Below are positions 26,666-35,242 of a DNA stretch of 64,000 nt, piece after piece (within the stretch, counting starts at the first letter, position 1; each line of letters starts with the position of its first letter). The notes beneath the pieces are model-generated. The model saw nothing but the letters and a program-made list of their open reading frames with translations, did no database searches and was not told the DNA's origin. Source of the DNA: Scandinavium vulneris_A (GTDB taxonomy: Bacteria > Pseudomonadota > Gammaproteobacteria > Enterobacterales > Enterobacteriaceae); contig JBKGRZ010000011.1 in the NCBI GenBank assembly GCA_046518185.1, forward strand, positions 1 to 64,000, given 5' to 3'. Made by a program: the position numbers and the translations under genes.

Positions 26666-27317
26666 ACCCCTGAACTGGGAAACACAGTTCTTTGGTATCA
26701 ACAGCGCCATCCTGCGTGTTCATGATGATGCGCCGGTACTGGCTGCCGATGAACTGGCAAACTGGGCGCGGGTGCAGGCAAAAATTCCCGCCCTGCGTAC
26801 GGACTGGCTCGATGCGCTGCAACAGTTAGGTTTTCAATTGGTGGAAGGTGAAGTCGATTTCCGGATACCGGTCTCCGCCTGCGCCAATCCGCAGGCAGAG
26901 ATTGCCGCAGAAGGTGATATTCCTCGTCTCCGAGAACTTGCCGCACAGGCGTTTGCCCAAAGCCGTTTCCGTGCGCCATGGTATGCCGACGACGCCAGCG
27001 GACGTTTCTACGCGCAGTGGATTGAAAATGCAGTTCACGGCACCTTCGATCATCAATGCCTGATTTTCCGTGATGATAAAGCGGACATTCGCGCATTTGT
27101 TTCGCTACGTCAGCTTAACGCCAGTGAGGCTCGCATTGGGTTGCTGGCCGGGCGCGGGGCGGGCGAGCGCCTCATGCAGGCCGCTTTACGCTGGGCGCAT
27201 GACCGCCAACTGACAACGCTGCGGGTCGCGACCCAGATGGGCAACACTGCGGCACTCAAACGTTACATTCAAAGCGGTGCCATTCCTGAAAGCACCGCCT
27301 ACTGGCTATACAGGTGA
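26643..27317 (+). CDS. wecD: dTDP-fucosamine acetyltransferase WecD
   Basis: GNAT-family N-acetyltransferase that acetylates dTDP-4-amino-4,6-dideoxygalactose with acetyl-CoA to give dTDP-Fuc4NAc. With the GTG start at 26643 it has 224 residues, exactly the E. coli length, beginning PVRANIEPLNWE; the only longer start is farther inside rffH. CoA-binding motif GLLAGRGAGERLMQ and the C-terminal NTAALKRYIQSG are present. The N-terminal half is more divergent from E. coli than any other ECA gene here, except the aligned core SRFRAPWYADDASGRFY. It overlaps the end of rffH by 23 nt. Confidence 0.93.
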   Translation: MPVRANIEPLNWETQFFGINSAILRVHDDAPVLAADELANWARVQAKIPALRTDWLDALQQLGFQLVEGEVDFRIPVSACANPQAEIAAEGDIPRLRELAAQAFAQSRFRAPWYADDASGRFYAQWIENAVHGTFDHQCLIFRDDKADIRAFVSLRQLNASEARIGLLAGRGAGERLMQAALRWAHDRQLTTLRVATQMGNTAALKRYIQSGAIPESTAYWLYR

Positions 27318-27321
27318 CACG

Positions 27322-28452
27322 ATGATTCCTTTTAATGCTCCGCCGGTTGTCGGTACTGAACTTGATTACATGCAGTCTGCCATGGGCAGCGGCAAGCTGT
27401 GCGGCGACGGTGGTTTTACCCGTCGCTGTCAGCAGTGGATGGAACAGCGCTTCGGCAGCACCAAAGTCCTGTTAACCCCTTCCTGTACCGCGTCGCTGGA
27501 AATGGCGGCCTTGCTGCTGGATATCCAGCCCGGCGACGAAGTGATCATGCCGAGCTACACCTTCGTCTCCACCGCTAACGCTTTTGTACTGCGCGGCGCG
27601 AAGATCATCTTTGTCGATATTCGCCGCGACACCATGAACATTGATGAAACGCTGATTGAAGCGGCGATCACCGACAAAACCCGCGCAATCGTGCCGGTGC
27701 ATTACGCGGGCGTGGCCTGTGAAATGGACACCATTATGGCGATGGCGAAAAAGTATGACCTGTTTGTGGTAGAGGATGCCGCTCAGGGTGTGATGTCGAC
27801 CTACAAGGGCCGCGCGTTGGGCACCATTGGGCACATTGGCTGCTTCAGTTTCCATGAAACTAAAAACTACACCGCGGGTGGCGAAGGCGGCGCGACGCTA
27901 ATCAATGATCCAACACTGGTCGAGCGTGCAGAAGTCATTCGCGAGAAAGGCACCAACCGCAGCCAGTTCTTCCGCGGTCAGGTTGATAAATACACCTGGC
28001 GCGATATTGGCTCGAGCTACCTGATGGCCGATTTACAGGCTGCCTATCTGTGGGCACAGCTGGAAGCGGCCGACCGCATCAACCAGCAGCGCTTGAGTCT
28101 GTGGCAAACCTATCATGATGCGCTGAAGCCGCTGGCGGATGCGGGACGAATTGAGCTGCCGACGATCCCGGCTGACTGCGTTCACAACGCGCACATGTTT
28201 TATATCAAGCTGCGTGACGAAGCCGATCGCGGCAAACTGATCGCCTGGCTTAAAGAAGCCGAAATCCTGGCGGTGTTCCATTACATCCCGCTGCACTCTT
28301 CCCCGGCCGGTGAAGCGTTCGGTGAATTCCGGGGTGAAGACCGCTTTACCACTCAAGAAAGTGAGCGTTTGCTCCGTCTGCCGCTGTTCTACAATCTGGC
28401 GGTGGTCAACCAGCGGACGGTAATTAACTCCCTGCTAAGTTACTTCGCCTGA
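27322..28452 (+). CDS. wecE: dTDP-4-amino-4,6-dideoxygalactose transaminase WecE
   Basis: PLP-dependent aminotransferase of the DegT/DnrJ/EryC1 family, converting dTDP-4-keto-6-deoxyglucose to dTDP-4-amino-4,6-dideoxy-D-galactose with glutamate. 376 residues as in E. coli. PLP lysine is Lys181 in SFHETKNYTAGGEGG. PSCTASLEMAALL and VVEDAAQGV are cofactor contacts. ATG at 27322, four bases after the wecD stop. The substrate comes from RffG and the product goes to WecD. Confidence 0.97.
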   Translation: MIPFNAPPVVGTELDYMQSAMGSGKLCGDGGFTRRCQQWMEQRFGSTKVLLTPSCTASLEMAALLLDIQPGDEVIMPSYTFVSTANAFVLRGAKIIFVDIRRDTMNIDETLIEAAITDKTRAIVPVHYAGVACEMDTIMAMAKKYDLFVVEDAAQGVMSTYKGRALGTIGHIGCFSFHETKNYTAGGEGGATLINDPTLVERAEVIREKGTNRSQFFRGQVDKYTWRDIGSSYLMADLQAAYLWAQLEAADRINQQRLSLWQTYHDALKPLADAGRIELPTIPADCVHNAHMFYIKLRDEADRGKLIAWLKEAEILAVFHYIPLHSSPAGEAFGEFRGEDRFTTQESERLLRLPLFYNLAVVNQRTVINSLLSYFA

Positions 28453-28453
28453 T

Positions 28454-29704
28454 ATGTCACTGGCAAAAGCCTCTGTCTGGACAGCAGCCAGCACGCTGGT
28501 AAAAATTGGTGCGGGTCTGCTGGTGGTCAAATTGTTGGCGGTAACGTACGGCCCTTCTGGCGTGGGTCTGGCGGGTAACTTTCGCCAGCTCGTCACCGTG
28601 CTTGGCGTTCTGGCGGGCGCGGGGATCTTCAACGGCGTCACCAAATTTGTGGCGCAATATCATGACGACCCCGACCATCTGCGAAAAGTCGTGGGCACCT
28701 CATCAGCAATGGTGCTCGGCTTCTCCACGCTGCTGGCCGTCGTTTTTGTTCTGGCGGCGGCCCCGATAAGCCAGGGGCTGTTCGGACATACCCACTATCA
28801 AGGCTTAGTGCAGCTGGTGGCGCTGGTGCAAATGGGTATCGCCTGGGGCAATCTGCTGCTGGCGCTATTGAAAGGGTTTCGTGATGCAGCCGGAAACGCA
28901 CTGGCTCTCATTGCCGGTAGCCTGATTGGCGTCGCGGCGTATTTTCTGAGCTGGCATCTCGGCGGTTATGAAGGCGCACTGCTTGGGCTGGCGCTGGTGC
29001 CCGCCCTGGTGGTGATCCCGGCGGGCATCATGCTGGCAAAGCGCAGGGCGATTCCGTTTTCGTACCTTAAACCGCGCTGGGATGCCTTCTACGCCGGGCA
29101 GTTAGGCAAGTTCACGCTGATGGCGCTGATTACATCGGTGACGCTACCGGTGGCCTATGTGATGATGCGAAACCTGCTGGCGGCGCATTACAGCTGGGAT
29201 GAAGTGGGGATCTGGCAGGGTGTCAGCAGTATTTCGGATGCCTATTTGCAGTTCATCACCGCCTCGTTCAGCGTCTACTTATTGCCAACCTTATCGCGGC
29301 TGACGGCGAAATCAGACATTACCCGCGAGATTGGTAAAGCGTTAAAATTCGTGCTTCCGGCGGTGACGGCGGCCAGTCTGACCGTCTGGCTGTTACGCGA
29401 TTTTGCCATCTGGCTGCTGTTTTCTGCGAAGTTTACCGCGATGCGAGATCTCTTCGCCTGGCAACTGGTCGGCGATGTATTAAAAGTAGGCGCTTATGTT
29501 TACGGTTATCTGGTGATCGCCAAAGCCTCGCTGCGGTTTTATATTCTGACAGAAATCAGCCAGTTTACTTTGCTGACCGCTTTCTCACACTGGCTGATCC
29601 CGGCGCACGGCGCACTGGGCGCGGCTCAGGCCTATATGGCGACCTACATTGTTTATTTTGCGCTGTGTAGCAGCGTATTTTTAATTTGGCGTAAACGGGC
29701 ATGA
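28454..29704 (+). CDS. wzxE: Lipid III flippase WzxE
   Basis: Polytopic membrane protein (416 residues, about 12 spans) of the MOP/PST flippase family. It moves the lipid-linked ECA trisaccharide across the inner membrane. Conserved N-terminus SLAKASVWTAASTLVKIGAG. Starts one base after wecE stops. The end overlaps wecF by 4 nt. Interestingly placed before the gene for the last glycosyltransferase, as in E. coli. Confidence 0.96.
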   Translation: MSLAKASVWTAASTLVKIGAGLLVVKLLAVTYGPSGVGLAGNFRQLVTVLGVLAGAGIFNGVTKFVAQYHDDPDHLRKVVGTSSAMVLGFSTLLAVVFVLAAAPISQGLFGHTHYQGLVQLVALVQMGIAWGNLLLALLKGFRDAAGNALALIAGSLIGVAAYFLSWHLGGYEGALLGLALVPALVVIPAGIMLAKRRAIPFSYLKPRWDAFYAGQLGKFTLMALITSVTLPVAYVMMRNLLAAHYSWDEVGIWQGVSSISDAYLQFITASFSVYLLPTLSRLTAKSDITREIGKALKFVLPAVTAASLTVWLLRDFAIWLLFSAKFTAMRDLFAWQLVGDVLKVGAYVYGYLVIAKASLRFYILTEISQFTLLTAFSHWLIPAHGALGAAQAYMATYIVYFALCSSVFLIWRKRA

Positions 29705-30780
29705 CTGCACTGATACACGTACTGGGATCGGACATCCCGCACCATAACCAGACCGTCCTGCGATTCTTCAGCGAAGAACTGGCGGCGGGGAGCGAACACG
29801 CTCGCGAATTTATGGTGGTGGGTAATGAAAGCGAGTTGCAGGCCGCAGGCCCCAATCTCTCGCTGCGCTTCTATTCCAGCAAAAAAGCGCTGGCGACGGC
29901 CGTTATTGAGAGAGCGAAAGCTAATCGCGCGCAGCGTTTCTTCTTTCACGGGCAGTTCAATACCGGCCTCTGGCTGGCGTTGCTCTCCGGCGGCATCAAA
30001 CCCGCCCAGTTCAACTGGCATATCTGGGGCGCGGATCTGTATGAGGTTTCCCGCGGCCTGAAATTCCGGCTGTTCTATCCACTGCGTCGCATAGCGCAGG
30101 CCCGGGTGGGATGCGTTTTCGCTACCCGGGGAGATTTGAATACTTTGGCGAAAGTGCATCCGCGGGTACAAGGAGAACTGTTGTACTTCCCAACCCGCAT
30201 GGACCCCTCGCTGAACACCCTGGAAAACCCGTCGCGTGAGACCTCGACGCTGACCCTTCTGGTGGGTAACTCCGGCGATCGCAGCAATGACCATATTGCC
30301 GCGCTGAAGGCCATTCATCAGCAGTTTGGTGATACCGTTAACGTCGTGCTGCCGATGGGCTATCCGGCCAATAACGACGCGTACATTGCTGAAGTACGTG
30401 CGGCAGGCGAAGCGCTATTCAGTGCAGAACATCTGCAAATTCTGAGCGAAAAGCTTGAGTTTAACGACTACCTGGCGCTGCTTCGTCGCTGCGACCTGGG
30501 CTATTTTCTGTTTCCTCGTCAGCAGGGGATTGGCACGCTATGCCTGCTGATTCAGGCGGGTATTCCGTGCGTGCTGAACCGCGAAAATCCGTTCTGGCAG
30601 GATATGGCGGAGCAGCATATTCCGGTTCTGTTCACTACTGATACGCTTGACGTTGCGGTGGTGCGTGAAGCGCAGCGCCAACTGGCTAGTGTGGATAAAA
30701 CACAGATCGCGTTTTTCCGTCCAAACTATATGGAACCGTGGCACCGCGCGCTGCAGATTGCGGCAGGAGAGGCGCAATGA
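29701..30780 (+). CDS. wecF: Fuc4NAc transferase WecF
   Basis: Cytoplasmic-face glycosyltransferase (family GT56, also called RffT) adding Fuc4NAc to lipid II to give lipid III, the complete ECA repeat. 359 residues, same as E. coli. Recognisable blocks: IHVLGSDIPHHNQTVLRFF at the N-terminus, WHIWGADLYE, and QQGIGTLCLLIQAGIP near the end. Start overlaps wzxE (ATGA), end overlaps wzyE (ATGA). Coupled translation of the three genes is likely. Confidence 0.96.
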   Translation: MTALIHVLGSDIPHHNQTVLRFFSEELAAGSEHAREFMVVGNESELQAAGPNLSLRFYSSKKALATAVIERAKANRAQRFFFHGQFNTGLWLALLSGGIKPAQFNWHIWGADLYEVSRGLKFRLFYPLRRIAQARVGCVFATRGDLNTLAKVHPRVQGELLYFPTRMDPSLNTLENPSRETSTLTLLVGNSGDRSNDHIAALKAIHQQFGDTVNVVLPMGYPANNDAYIAEVRAAGEALFSAEHLQILSEKLEFNDYLALLRRCDLGYFLFPRQQGIGTLCLLIQAGIPCVLNRENPFWQDMAEQHIPVLFTTDTLDVAVVREAQRQLASVDKTQIAFFRPNYMEPWHRALQIAAGEAQ

Positions 30781-32123
30781 GCCTGATGCAGTTTACCGGC
30801 CTGCTTGTGGTCTGGCTGTTTTCCTCGCTGTTTATCGCCACGTTGACGTACTTTGAGTTTCGTCGCGTGCGTTTTAACTTCAATGTCTTCTTCTCGCTGC
30901 TGTTTTTGCTGACGTTTTTCTTCGGCTTCCCGCTGTCGATGACGCTGGTGTTTCGCTTTGACGTGGGCATCGCCCCACCTGAAATTCTGTTGCAGGCGTT
31001 GCTGTCGGCGGTTTGTTTCTACGCTATTTATTACGTCAGCTACAAAACGCGTTTGCGCTCCAACCGGGCACCGTCGGCACGTCGACCGTTGTTTACCATG
31101 AACCGGGTGGAAACCCATCTGATGTGGCTATTGTTGGCGTTAATTGCGCTGCTGAGCGTCGGCACCTTCTTCATGCACAACGGGTTCCTGCTGTTTAAGC
31201 TGCATTCGTACAGTCAGATTTTCTCCAGTGAAGTCTCCGGGGTGGCGCTCAAGCGTTTCTTCTATTTCTTCATTCCGGCGATGCTGGTGGTCTATTTCCT
31301 GCGTCAGGACAGCAAAGCGTGGATGTTTTTCCTCGTGAGTACCGTGGCGTTTGGCCTTCTGACCTATGTGATCGTGGGTGGCACGCGCGCGAATATCATC
31401 ATCGCTTTCGCCATCTTCCTGTTCATCGGCATCATTCGCGGCTGGATTTCGTTGTGGATGCTGGCGGCGGCGGGCGTGCTCGGGATTGTTGGCATGTTCT
31501 GGCTGGCGCTGAAGCGCTACGGGATGAACGTCAGCGGCGACGAAGCGTTTTATACCTTCCTGTACCTGACGCGCGATACCTTCTCGCCGTGGGAAAACCT
31601 CGCGTTGCTGCTGCAAAATTACGACAAAATTGATTTCCAGGGCCTGGCCCCCATCGTGCGTGATTTCTACGTGTTTATCCCAAGCTGGTTGTGGCCAGAC
31701 CGGCCGGGCATCGTGCTGAACACCGCTAACTATTTCACCTGGGAAGTGCTAAACAATCACTCGGGACTGGCGATTTCGCCAACGCTGATTGGTTCACTGC
31801 TGGTGATGGGCGGGGCATGGTTTATTCCACTCGGTGCGGTGGTGGTCGGGCTGATTATTAAATGGTTTGACTGGCTCTATGAGCTCGGCAACCGTGAAAC
31901 GAACCGCTATAAAGCGGCTATCCTGCACAGTTTCTGTTTCGGAGCTATCTTCAACATGATTGTGCTGGCCCGCGAGGGACTCGATTCGTTTGTCTCCCGC
32001 GTGGTCTTTTTCCTGGTGATTTTCGGGCTGTGCCTGCTGGTTGCCAAATTGCTTTATTGGCTGTTGGACAGCGCCGGGCTTATCAATAAGCGCGTCAGGT
32101 CGCTGCCACAACCTCTGGTTTGA
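30777..32123 (+). CDS. wzyE: ECA polymerase WzyE
   Basis: Integral membrane polymerase with about 11 hydrophobic spans, 448 residues. It links lipid III repeats into ECA chains at the periplasmic face. Conserved loop LKRYGMNVSGDEAFYTFLYL followed by TRDTFSPWENL is nearly unchanged from E. coli, as is WLWPDRPGIVLNTANYFTWE. ATG at 30777 overlaps wecF; the longer frame from 30738 lies in wecF. wecG follows with a 12-nt gap. Confidence 0.96.
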   Translation: MSLMQFTGLLVVWLFSSLFIATLTYFEFRRVRFNFNVFFSLLFLLTFFFGFPLSMTLVFRFDVGIAPPEILLQALLSAVCFYAIYYVSYKTRLRSNRAPSARRPLFTMNRVETHLMWLLLALIALLSVGTFFMHNGFLLFKLHSYSQIFSSEVSGVALKRFFYFFIPAMLVVYFLRQDSKAWMFFLVSTVAFGLLTYVIVGGTRANIIIAFAIFLFIGIIRGWISLWMLAAAGVLGIVGMFWLALKRYGMNVSGDEAFYTFLYLTRDTFSPWENLALLLQNYDKIDFQGLAPIVRDFYVFIPSWLWPDRPGIVLNTANYFTWEVLNNHSGLAISPTLIGSLLVMGGAWFIPLGAVVVGLIIKWFDWLYELGNRETNRYKAAILHSFCFGAIFNMIVLAREGLDSFVSRVVFFLVIFGLCLLVAKLLYWLLDSAGLINKRVRSLPQPLV

Positions 32124-32135
32124 GAAATGAAACAG

Positions 32136-32876
32136 ATGACGGATTCAACAGCAGCCCCGCTTTATACCGTGCGCGGTCTGCAGCTTATCGGTTGGCGCGA
32201 CATGCAGCATGCGCTGGATTACCTGTACGCCGAGGGGCAGATGCGGCAGGGCACGCTGGTGGCGATCAACGCCGAGAAAGTGCTCACGGCGGAAGATAAC
32301 GCCGAGGTACGTACGTTGATTGATGCGGCTGAGTTTAAGTATGCCGACGGTATCAGCGTGGTACGATCGATTCGCAAGAAATACCCGACGGCTAACGTTT
32401 CGCGCGTGGCGGGGGCGGACTTGTGGGAAGCCTTGATGGCGCGGGCGGGTGCGGAAGGTACGCCGGTGTTTCTGGTTGGCGGTAAGCCTGAGGTGTTAGC
32501 CCAAACAGAGGCCCGGCTGCGCGAACGCTGGAACGTGAATATCGTGGGCAGTCAGGACGGTTATTTCAACGCTGAAGAACGGCAGGCGCTGTTTGAACGC
32601 ATCCATGCCAGCGGGGCGAAAATTGTCACCGTGGCTATGGGCTCGCCAAAACAGGAAATCTTCATGCGCGACTGCCGTCAGGTGCATCCTGACGCCCTGT
32701 TCATGGGCGTGGGCGGCACCTATGACGTTTTCACCGGTCACGTTAAGCGTGCGCCAAAGCTGTGGCAAAAATTGGGGCTGGAATGGCTCTATCGTCTGCT
32801 GTCGCAGCCGAGTCGCCTCACTCGTCAACTGCGCCTGCTGCGCTATCTCCGCTGGCATTACACCGGTAATCTCTGA
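32136..32876 (+). CDS. wecG: UDP-ManNAcA transferase WecG
   Basis: Glycosyltransferase of family GT26 (WecG/TagA/CpsF) that adds ManNAcA to lipid I, the second ECA step. With the ATG at 32136 it has 246 residues, the E. coli length; the ATG at 32127 would add three residues and cannot be excluded. Family motifs: INAEKVLTAEDNAEV, YADGISVVR, FLVGGKPEV, and MGSPKQEIFMRD. Last gene of the ECA operon; a perfect hairpin follows before yifK. Confidence 0.96.
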   Translation: MTDSTAAPLYTVRGLQLIGWRDMQHALDYLYAEGQMRQGTLVAINAEKVLTAEDNAEVRTLIDAAEFKYADGISVVRSIRKKYPTANVSRVAGADLWEALMARAGAEGTPVFLVGGKPEVLAQTEARLRERWNVNIVGSQDGYFNAEERQALFERIHASGAKIVTVAMGSPKQEIFMRDCRQVHPDALFMGVGGTYDVFTGHVKRAPKLWQKLGLEWLYRLLSQPSRLTRQLRLLRYLRWHYTGNL

Positions 32877-32892
32877 CATCCGCTTCTGCAAT

Positions 32893-32925
32893 GAAAGTAT
32901 TGCCCAGGAATTGTGCAATACTTTC
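32893..32925. repeat. Perfect inverted repeat between wecG and yifK
   Basis: GAAAGTATTGC and GCAATACTTTC form an 11-bp perfect stem with an 11-nt loop. No T run follows on either strand. It may stabilise the end of the ECA transcript or be a binding site upstream of yifK. Confidence 0.7.
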
Positions 32926-33043
32926 GCATAACTAATACTTTGTTTGCCATTTCACCCAATTTATTTAACCATTCGCCCCTTCAAAATTCCGCTCATTACA
33001 ATAACCGGCATCGACCGGAACGTTGCAAACACATAGAGGATCT

Positions 33044-34429
33044 ATGGCTGAGAAACAACCGGCGCTTCAGCGAGGGCTGGAAGCACGACACATCGAATTG
33101 ATCGCCCTCGGCGGTACCATCGGGGTTGGCCTGTTTATGGGCTCGGCGAGTACCCTGAAATGGGCCGGGCCGTCGGTATTGCTGGCGTATATCATCGCTG
33201 GCCTGTTCGTGTTCTTCATCATGCGTTCGATGGGCGAAATGCTGTTCCTCGAACCGGTGACCGGCTCGTTTGCAGTGTATGCCCATCGTTACATGAGCCC
33301 ATTCTTTGGCTATCTCACCGCCTGGTCTTACTGGTTTATGTGGATAGCGGTGGGGATTTCCGAAATAACCGCCATCGGGGTCTACACGCAGTTTTGGTTC
33401 CCGGATATGGCGCAATGGATACCCGCGCTTATTGCCGTTGGGCTGGTCGGGCTGGCGAACCTGGCGGCGGTGCGCCTGTACGGCGAGCTGGAATTCTGGT
33501 TCGCGATGATTAAGGTCACTACCATTATCGTGATGATTGTCGTCGGGGTGGGGGTCATCTTCTTTGGCTTCGGCAACGGCGGTCAGGCGATCGGCTTTGG
33601 CAACTTGACCGAACATGGCGGGTTCTTTGCCGGGGGCTGGAAGGGCTTCCTGACGGCGCTGTGTATCGTGGTGGCGTCCTATCAGGGCGTGGAGCTTATT
33701 GGCATCACCGCCGGTGAGGCGAAAAATCCGCAGGTCACGCTGCGTAGCGCGGTGGGCAAAGTTCTGTGGCGGATCCTGATTTTCTACGTAGGGGCGATTT
33801 TTGTCATCGTCACTATCTTCCCGTGGAATGAAATTGGCAGTAATGGCAGCCCGTTTGTGCTCACCTTTGCCAAAATCGGCATCACTGCTGCGGCCGGTAT
33901 CATCAACTTCGTGGTGCTGACGGCGGCGCTGTCTGGCTGTAACAGCGGAATGTACAGCTGTGGACGGATGCTGTACGCGCTGGCGAAAAATCGTCAGTTG
34001 CCGTCGGCGATTGCCAAAGTGTCGCGCAACGGCGTACCGGTGGTGGGCGTGGCGGTGTCGATTGCCGTGCTGTTGGTTGGCTCTTGTCTGAACTACCTCA
34101 TCCCTAATCCGCAGCGAGTGTTTGTCTATGTCTACAGCGCCAGCGTGTTGCCAGGCATGGTTCCGTGGTTTGTTATCCTGATAAGCCAGCTGCGTTTTCG
34201 CGAGGCGCACAAGCAGGCGATGGTTAAGCATCCCTTCCGCTCGGTGCTGTTCCCGTGGACCAACTATTTGACGATGGCGTTCCTGATTTGTGTATTAATC
34301 GGGATGGGCTTCAACGAAGACACGCGGATGTCGCTGTTTGTCGGCATCATCTTCCTGGCGGTAGTGACGATGCTGTACAAGGTTTTACGTCTTGGAAACG
34401 TGCCGGAAGCATCTAATTCGCAGGAATAA
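33044..34429 (+). CDS. yifK: Amino-acid permease YifK/ThrP
   Basis: APC-superfamily (AAT family) permease with 12 predicted spans, 461 residues as in E. coli. N-terminal RGLEARHIELIALGGTIGVG is the family signature forming the substrate site; VASYQGVELIGITAGEAKNP follows. The E. coli protein has been reported to take up threonine (ThrP). ATG at 33044 with AGAGGA ahead. Longer frame from 33023 lacks support. In E. coli yifK is a known Lrp and GcvB target; I have not located the pairing site here. Confidence 0.93.
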   Translation: MAEKQPALQRGLEARHIELIALGGTIGVGLFMGSASTLKWAGPSVLLAYIIAGLFVFFIMRSMGEMLFLEPVTGSFAVYAHRYMSPFFGYLTAWSYWFMWIAVGISEITAIGVYTQFWFPDMAQWIPALIAVGLVGLANLAAVRLYGELEFWFAMIKVTTIIVMIVVGVGVIFFGFGNGGQAIGFGNLTEHGGFFAGGWKGFLTALCIVVASYQGVELIGITAGEAKNPQVTLRSAVGKVLWRILIFYVGAIFVIVTIFPWNEIGSNGSPFVLTFAKIGITAAAGIINFVVLTAALSGCNSGMYSCGRMLYALAKNRQLPSAIAKVSRNGVPVVGVAVSIAVLLVGSCLNYLIPNPQRVFVYVYSASVLPGMVPWFVILISQLRFREAHKQAMVKHPFRSVLFPWTNYLTMAFLICVLIGMGFNEDTRMSLFVGIIFLAVVTMLYKVLRLGNVPEASNSQE

Positions 34430-34481
34430 TCGTCAAAACGTGCAAAGCATAACCAAACGGAAAATTAATTTAAAAAGGGAC

Positions 34482-34510
34482 TAGACAGCCCTGCGTGAAG
34501 CCCGTATTAT
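34482..34510 (+). promoter_or_regulatory. Promoter of the argX-hisR-leuT-proM operon
   Basis: TAGACA (34482-34487) and TATTAT (34505-34510) are 17 bp apart. They are followed by the GC-rich CCGACCCCGC, the kind of discriminator found at stringently controlled stable-RNA promoters. It lies just upstream of tRNA-Arg. Confidence 0.85.
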
Positions 34511-34531
34511 CCGACCCCGCAACGGCGCTAA

Positions 34532-34608
<77 letters not shown>

Positions 34609-34672
34609 TTAAACCCGGTGCTGGAGCTGCGGTGGTCTGTGATAACACAGGGCCGCGTGAAAGAATATCAGT

Positions 34673-34749
34673 GGTGGCTATAGCTCAGTTGGTAGAGCCC
34701 TGGATTGTGATTCCAGTTGTCGTGGGTTCGAATCCCATTAGCCACCCCA
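34673..34749 (+). tRNA. hisR: tRNA-His (GTG)
   Basis: A 77-nt gene including the extra 5' G(-1) that pairs with C73, a hallmark of tRNA-His. Anticodon loop TTGTGAT gives GTG; CCA is encoded. Confidence 0.97.
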
Positions 34750-34772
34750 TTAATTTTGAGTTAAGTGGCAAT

Positions 34773-34859
34773 GCGAAGGTGGCGGAATTGGTAGACGCGC
34801 TAGCTTCAGGTGTTAGTGTTCGTAAGGACGTGGGGGTTCAAGTCCCCCCCCTCGCACCA
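34773..34859 (+). tRNA. leuT: tRNA-Leu (CAG)
   Basis: An 87-nt tRNA with a long variable arm (class II). Anticodon loop TTCAGGT gives CAG; CCA is encoded. Variable arm reads TGTTCGTAAGGACG. Confidence 0.97.
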
Positions 34860-34908
34860 CAACTTAAAGTTAAAAAGAATTGAACTAAAAATTCAAAAAG
34901 CAGTACAT

Positions 34909-34985
34909 CGGCGAGTAGCGCAGCTTGGTAGCGCAACTGGTTTGGGACCAGTGGGTCGGAGGTTCGAATCCTCTCTCGCCGACCA
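34909..34985 (+). tRNA. proM: tRNA-Pro (TGG)
   Basis: A 77-nt cloverleaf. Anticodon loop TTTGGGA gives TGG; CCA is encoded. Last tRNA before the terminator. Confidence 0.97.
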
Positions 34986-34991
34986 ATTTTG

Positions 34992-35016
34992 AACCCCGCT
35001 TCGGCGGGGTTTTTTC
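34992..35016 (+). terminator. Terminator of the tRNA operon
   Basis: Stem AACCCCGC/GCGGGGTT with a TTCG loop and a T tract, seven bases after tRNA-Pro. Confidence 0.94.
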
Positions 35017-35085
35017 TATTCTGAATTCGGCAAAACCTACTGCCAAAATAATTATCCCTACCTCTTTCATTCTCAATGACAAATA

Positions 35086-35103
35086 TGTCTCCAGATGGCG
35101 ACA
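35086..35103 (+). promoter_or_regulatory. GlrR-type activator site upstream of glmZ (perfect)
   Basis: TGTC-N10-GACA, the consensus for response regulator GlrR (QseF), which activates sigma54 promoters of glmY and, in several enterics, of glmZ. About 140 bp upstream of GlmZ. Confidence 0.65.
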
Positions 35104-35147
35104 TTTAATTTCATGATTTCACGCTAAATCCTGTTTATACATCCCAG

Positions 35148-35165
35148 CGTCTCCATTCAGCGACA
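35148..35165 (+). promoter_or_regulatory. GlrR-type activator site upstream of glmZ (one mismatch)
   Basis: CGTC-N10-GACA, one base off the TGTC-N10-GACA consensus. It is 62 bp (about six turns) from the perfect site, so both lie on the same DNA face. Confidence 0.5.
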
Positions 35166-35242
35166 TCTCATTAATTCCTAAAAGGCCAACTCCCTGATAT
35201 TCAGGGGTGCAAGTGTAGCCAAACGTGTGTAATAATATGTCT

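Noticed and set aside
32996..34231. A 411-codon open frame on the minus strand across yifK
   Set aside because: Its product is rich in H, R, D and Q with no domain, exactly what antisense of a hydrophobic permease gives. yifK on the + strand is unmistakable.
35206..35219. GG-N10-GC spacing suggesting a sigma54 -24/-12 promoter for glmZ
   Set aside because: Only the essential dinucleotides match; flanking bases are poor (GGGTGC, TAGCC). It would start RNA about 12 nt upstream of the known GlmZ 5' end. Kept only as an open question in the GlrR finding.
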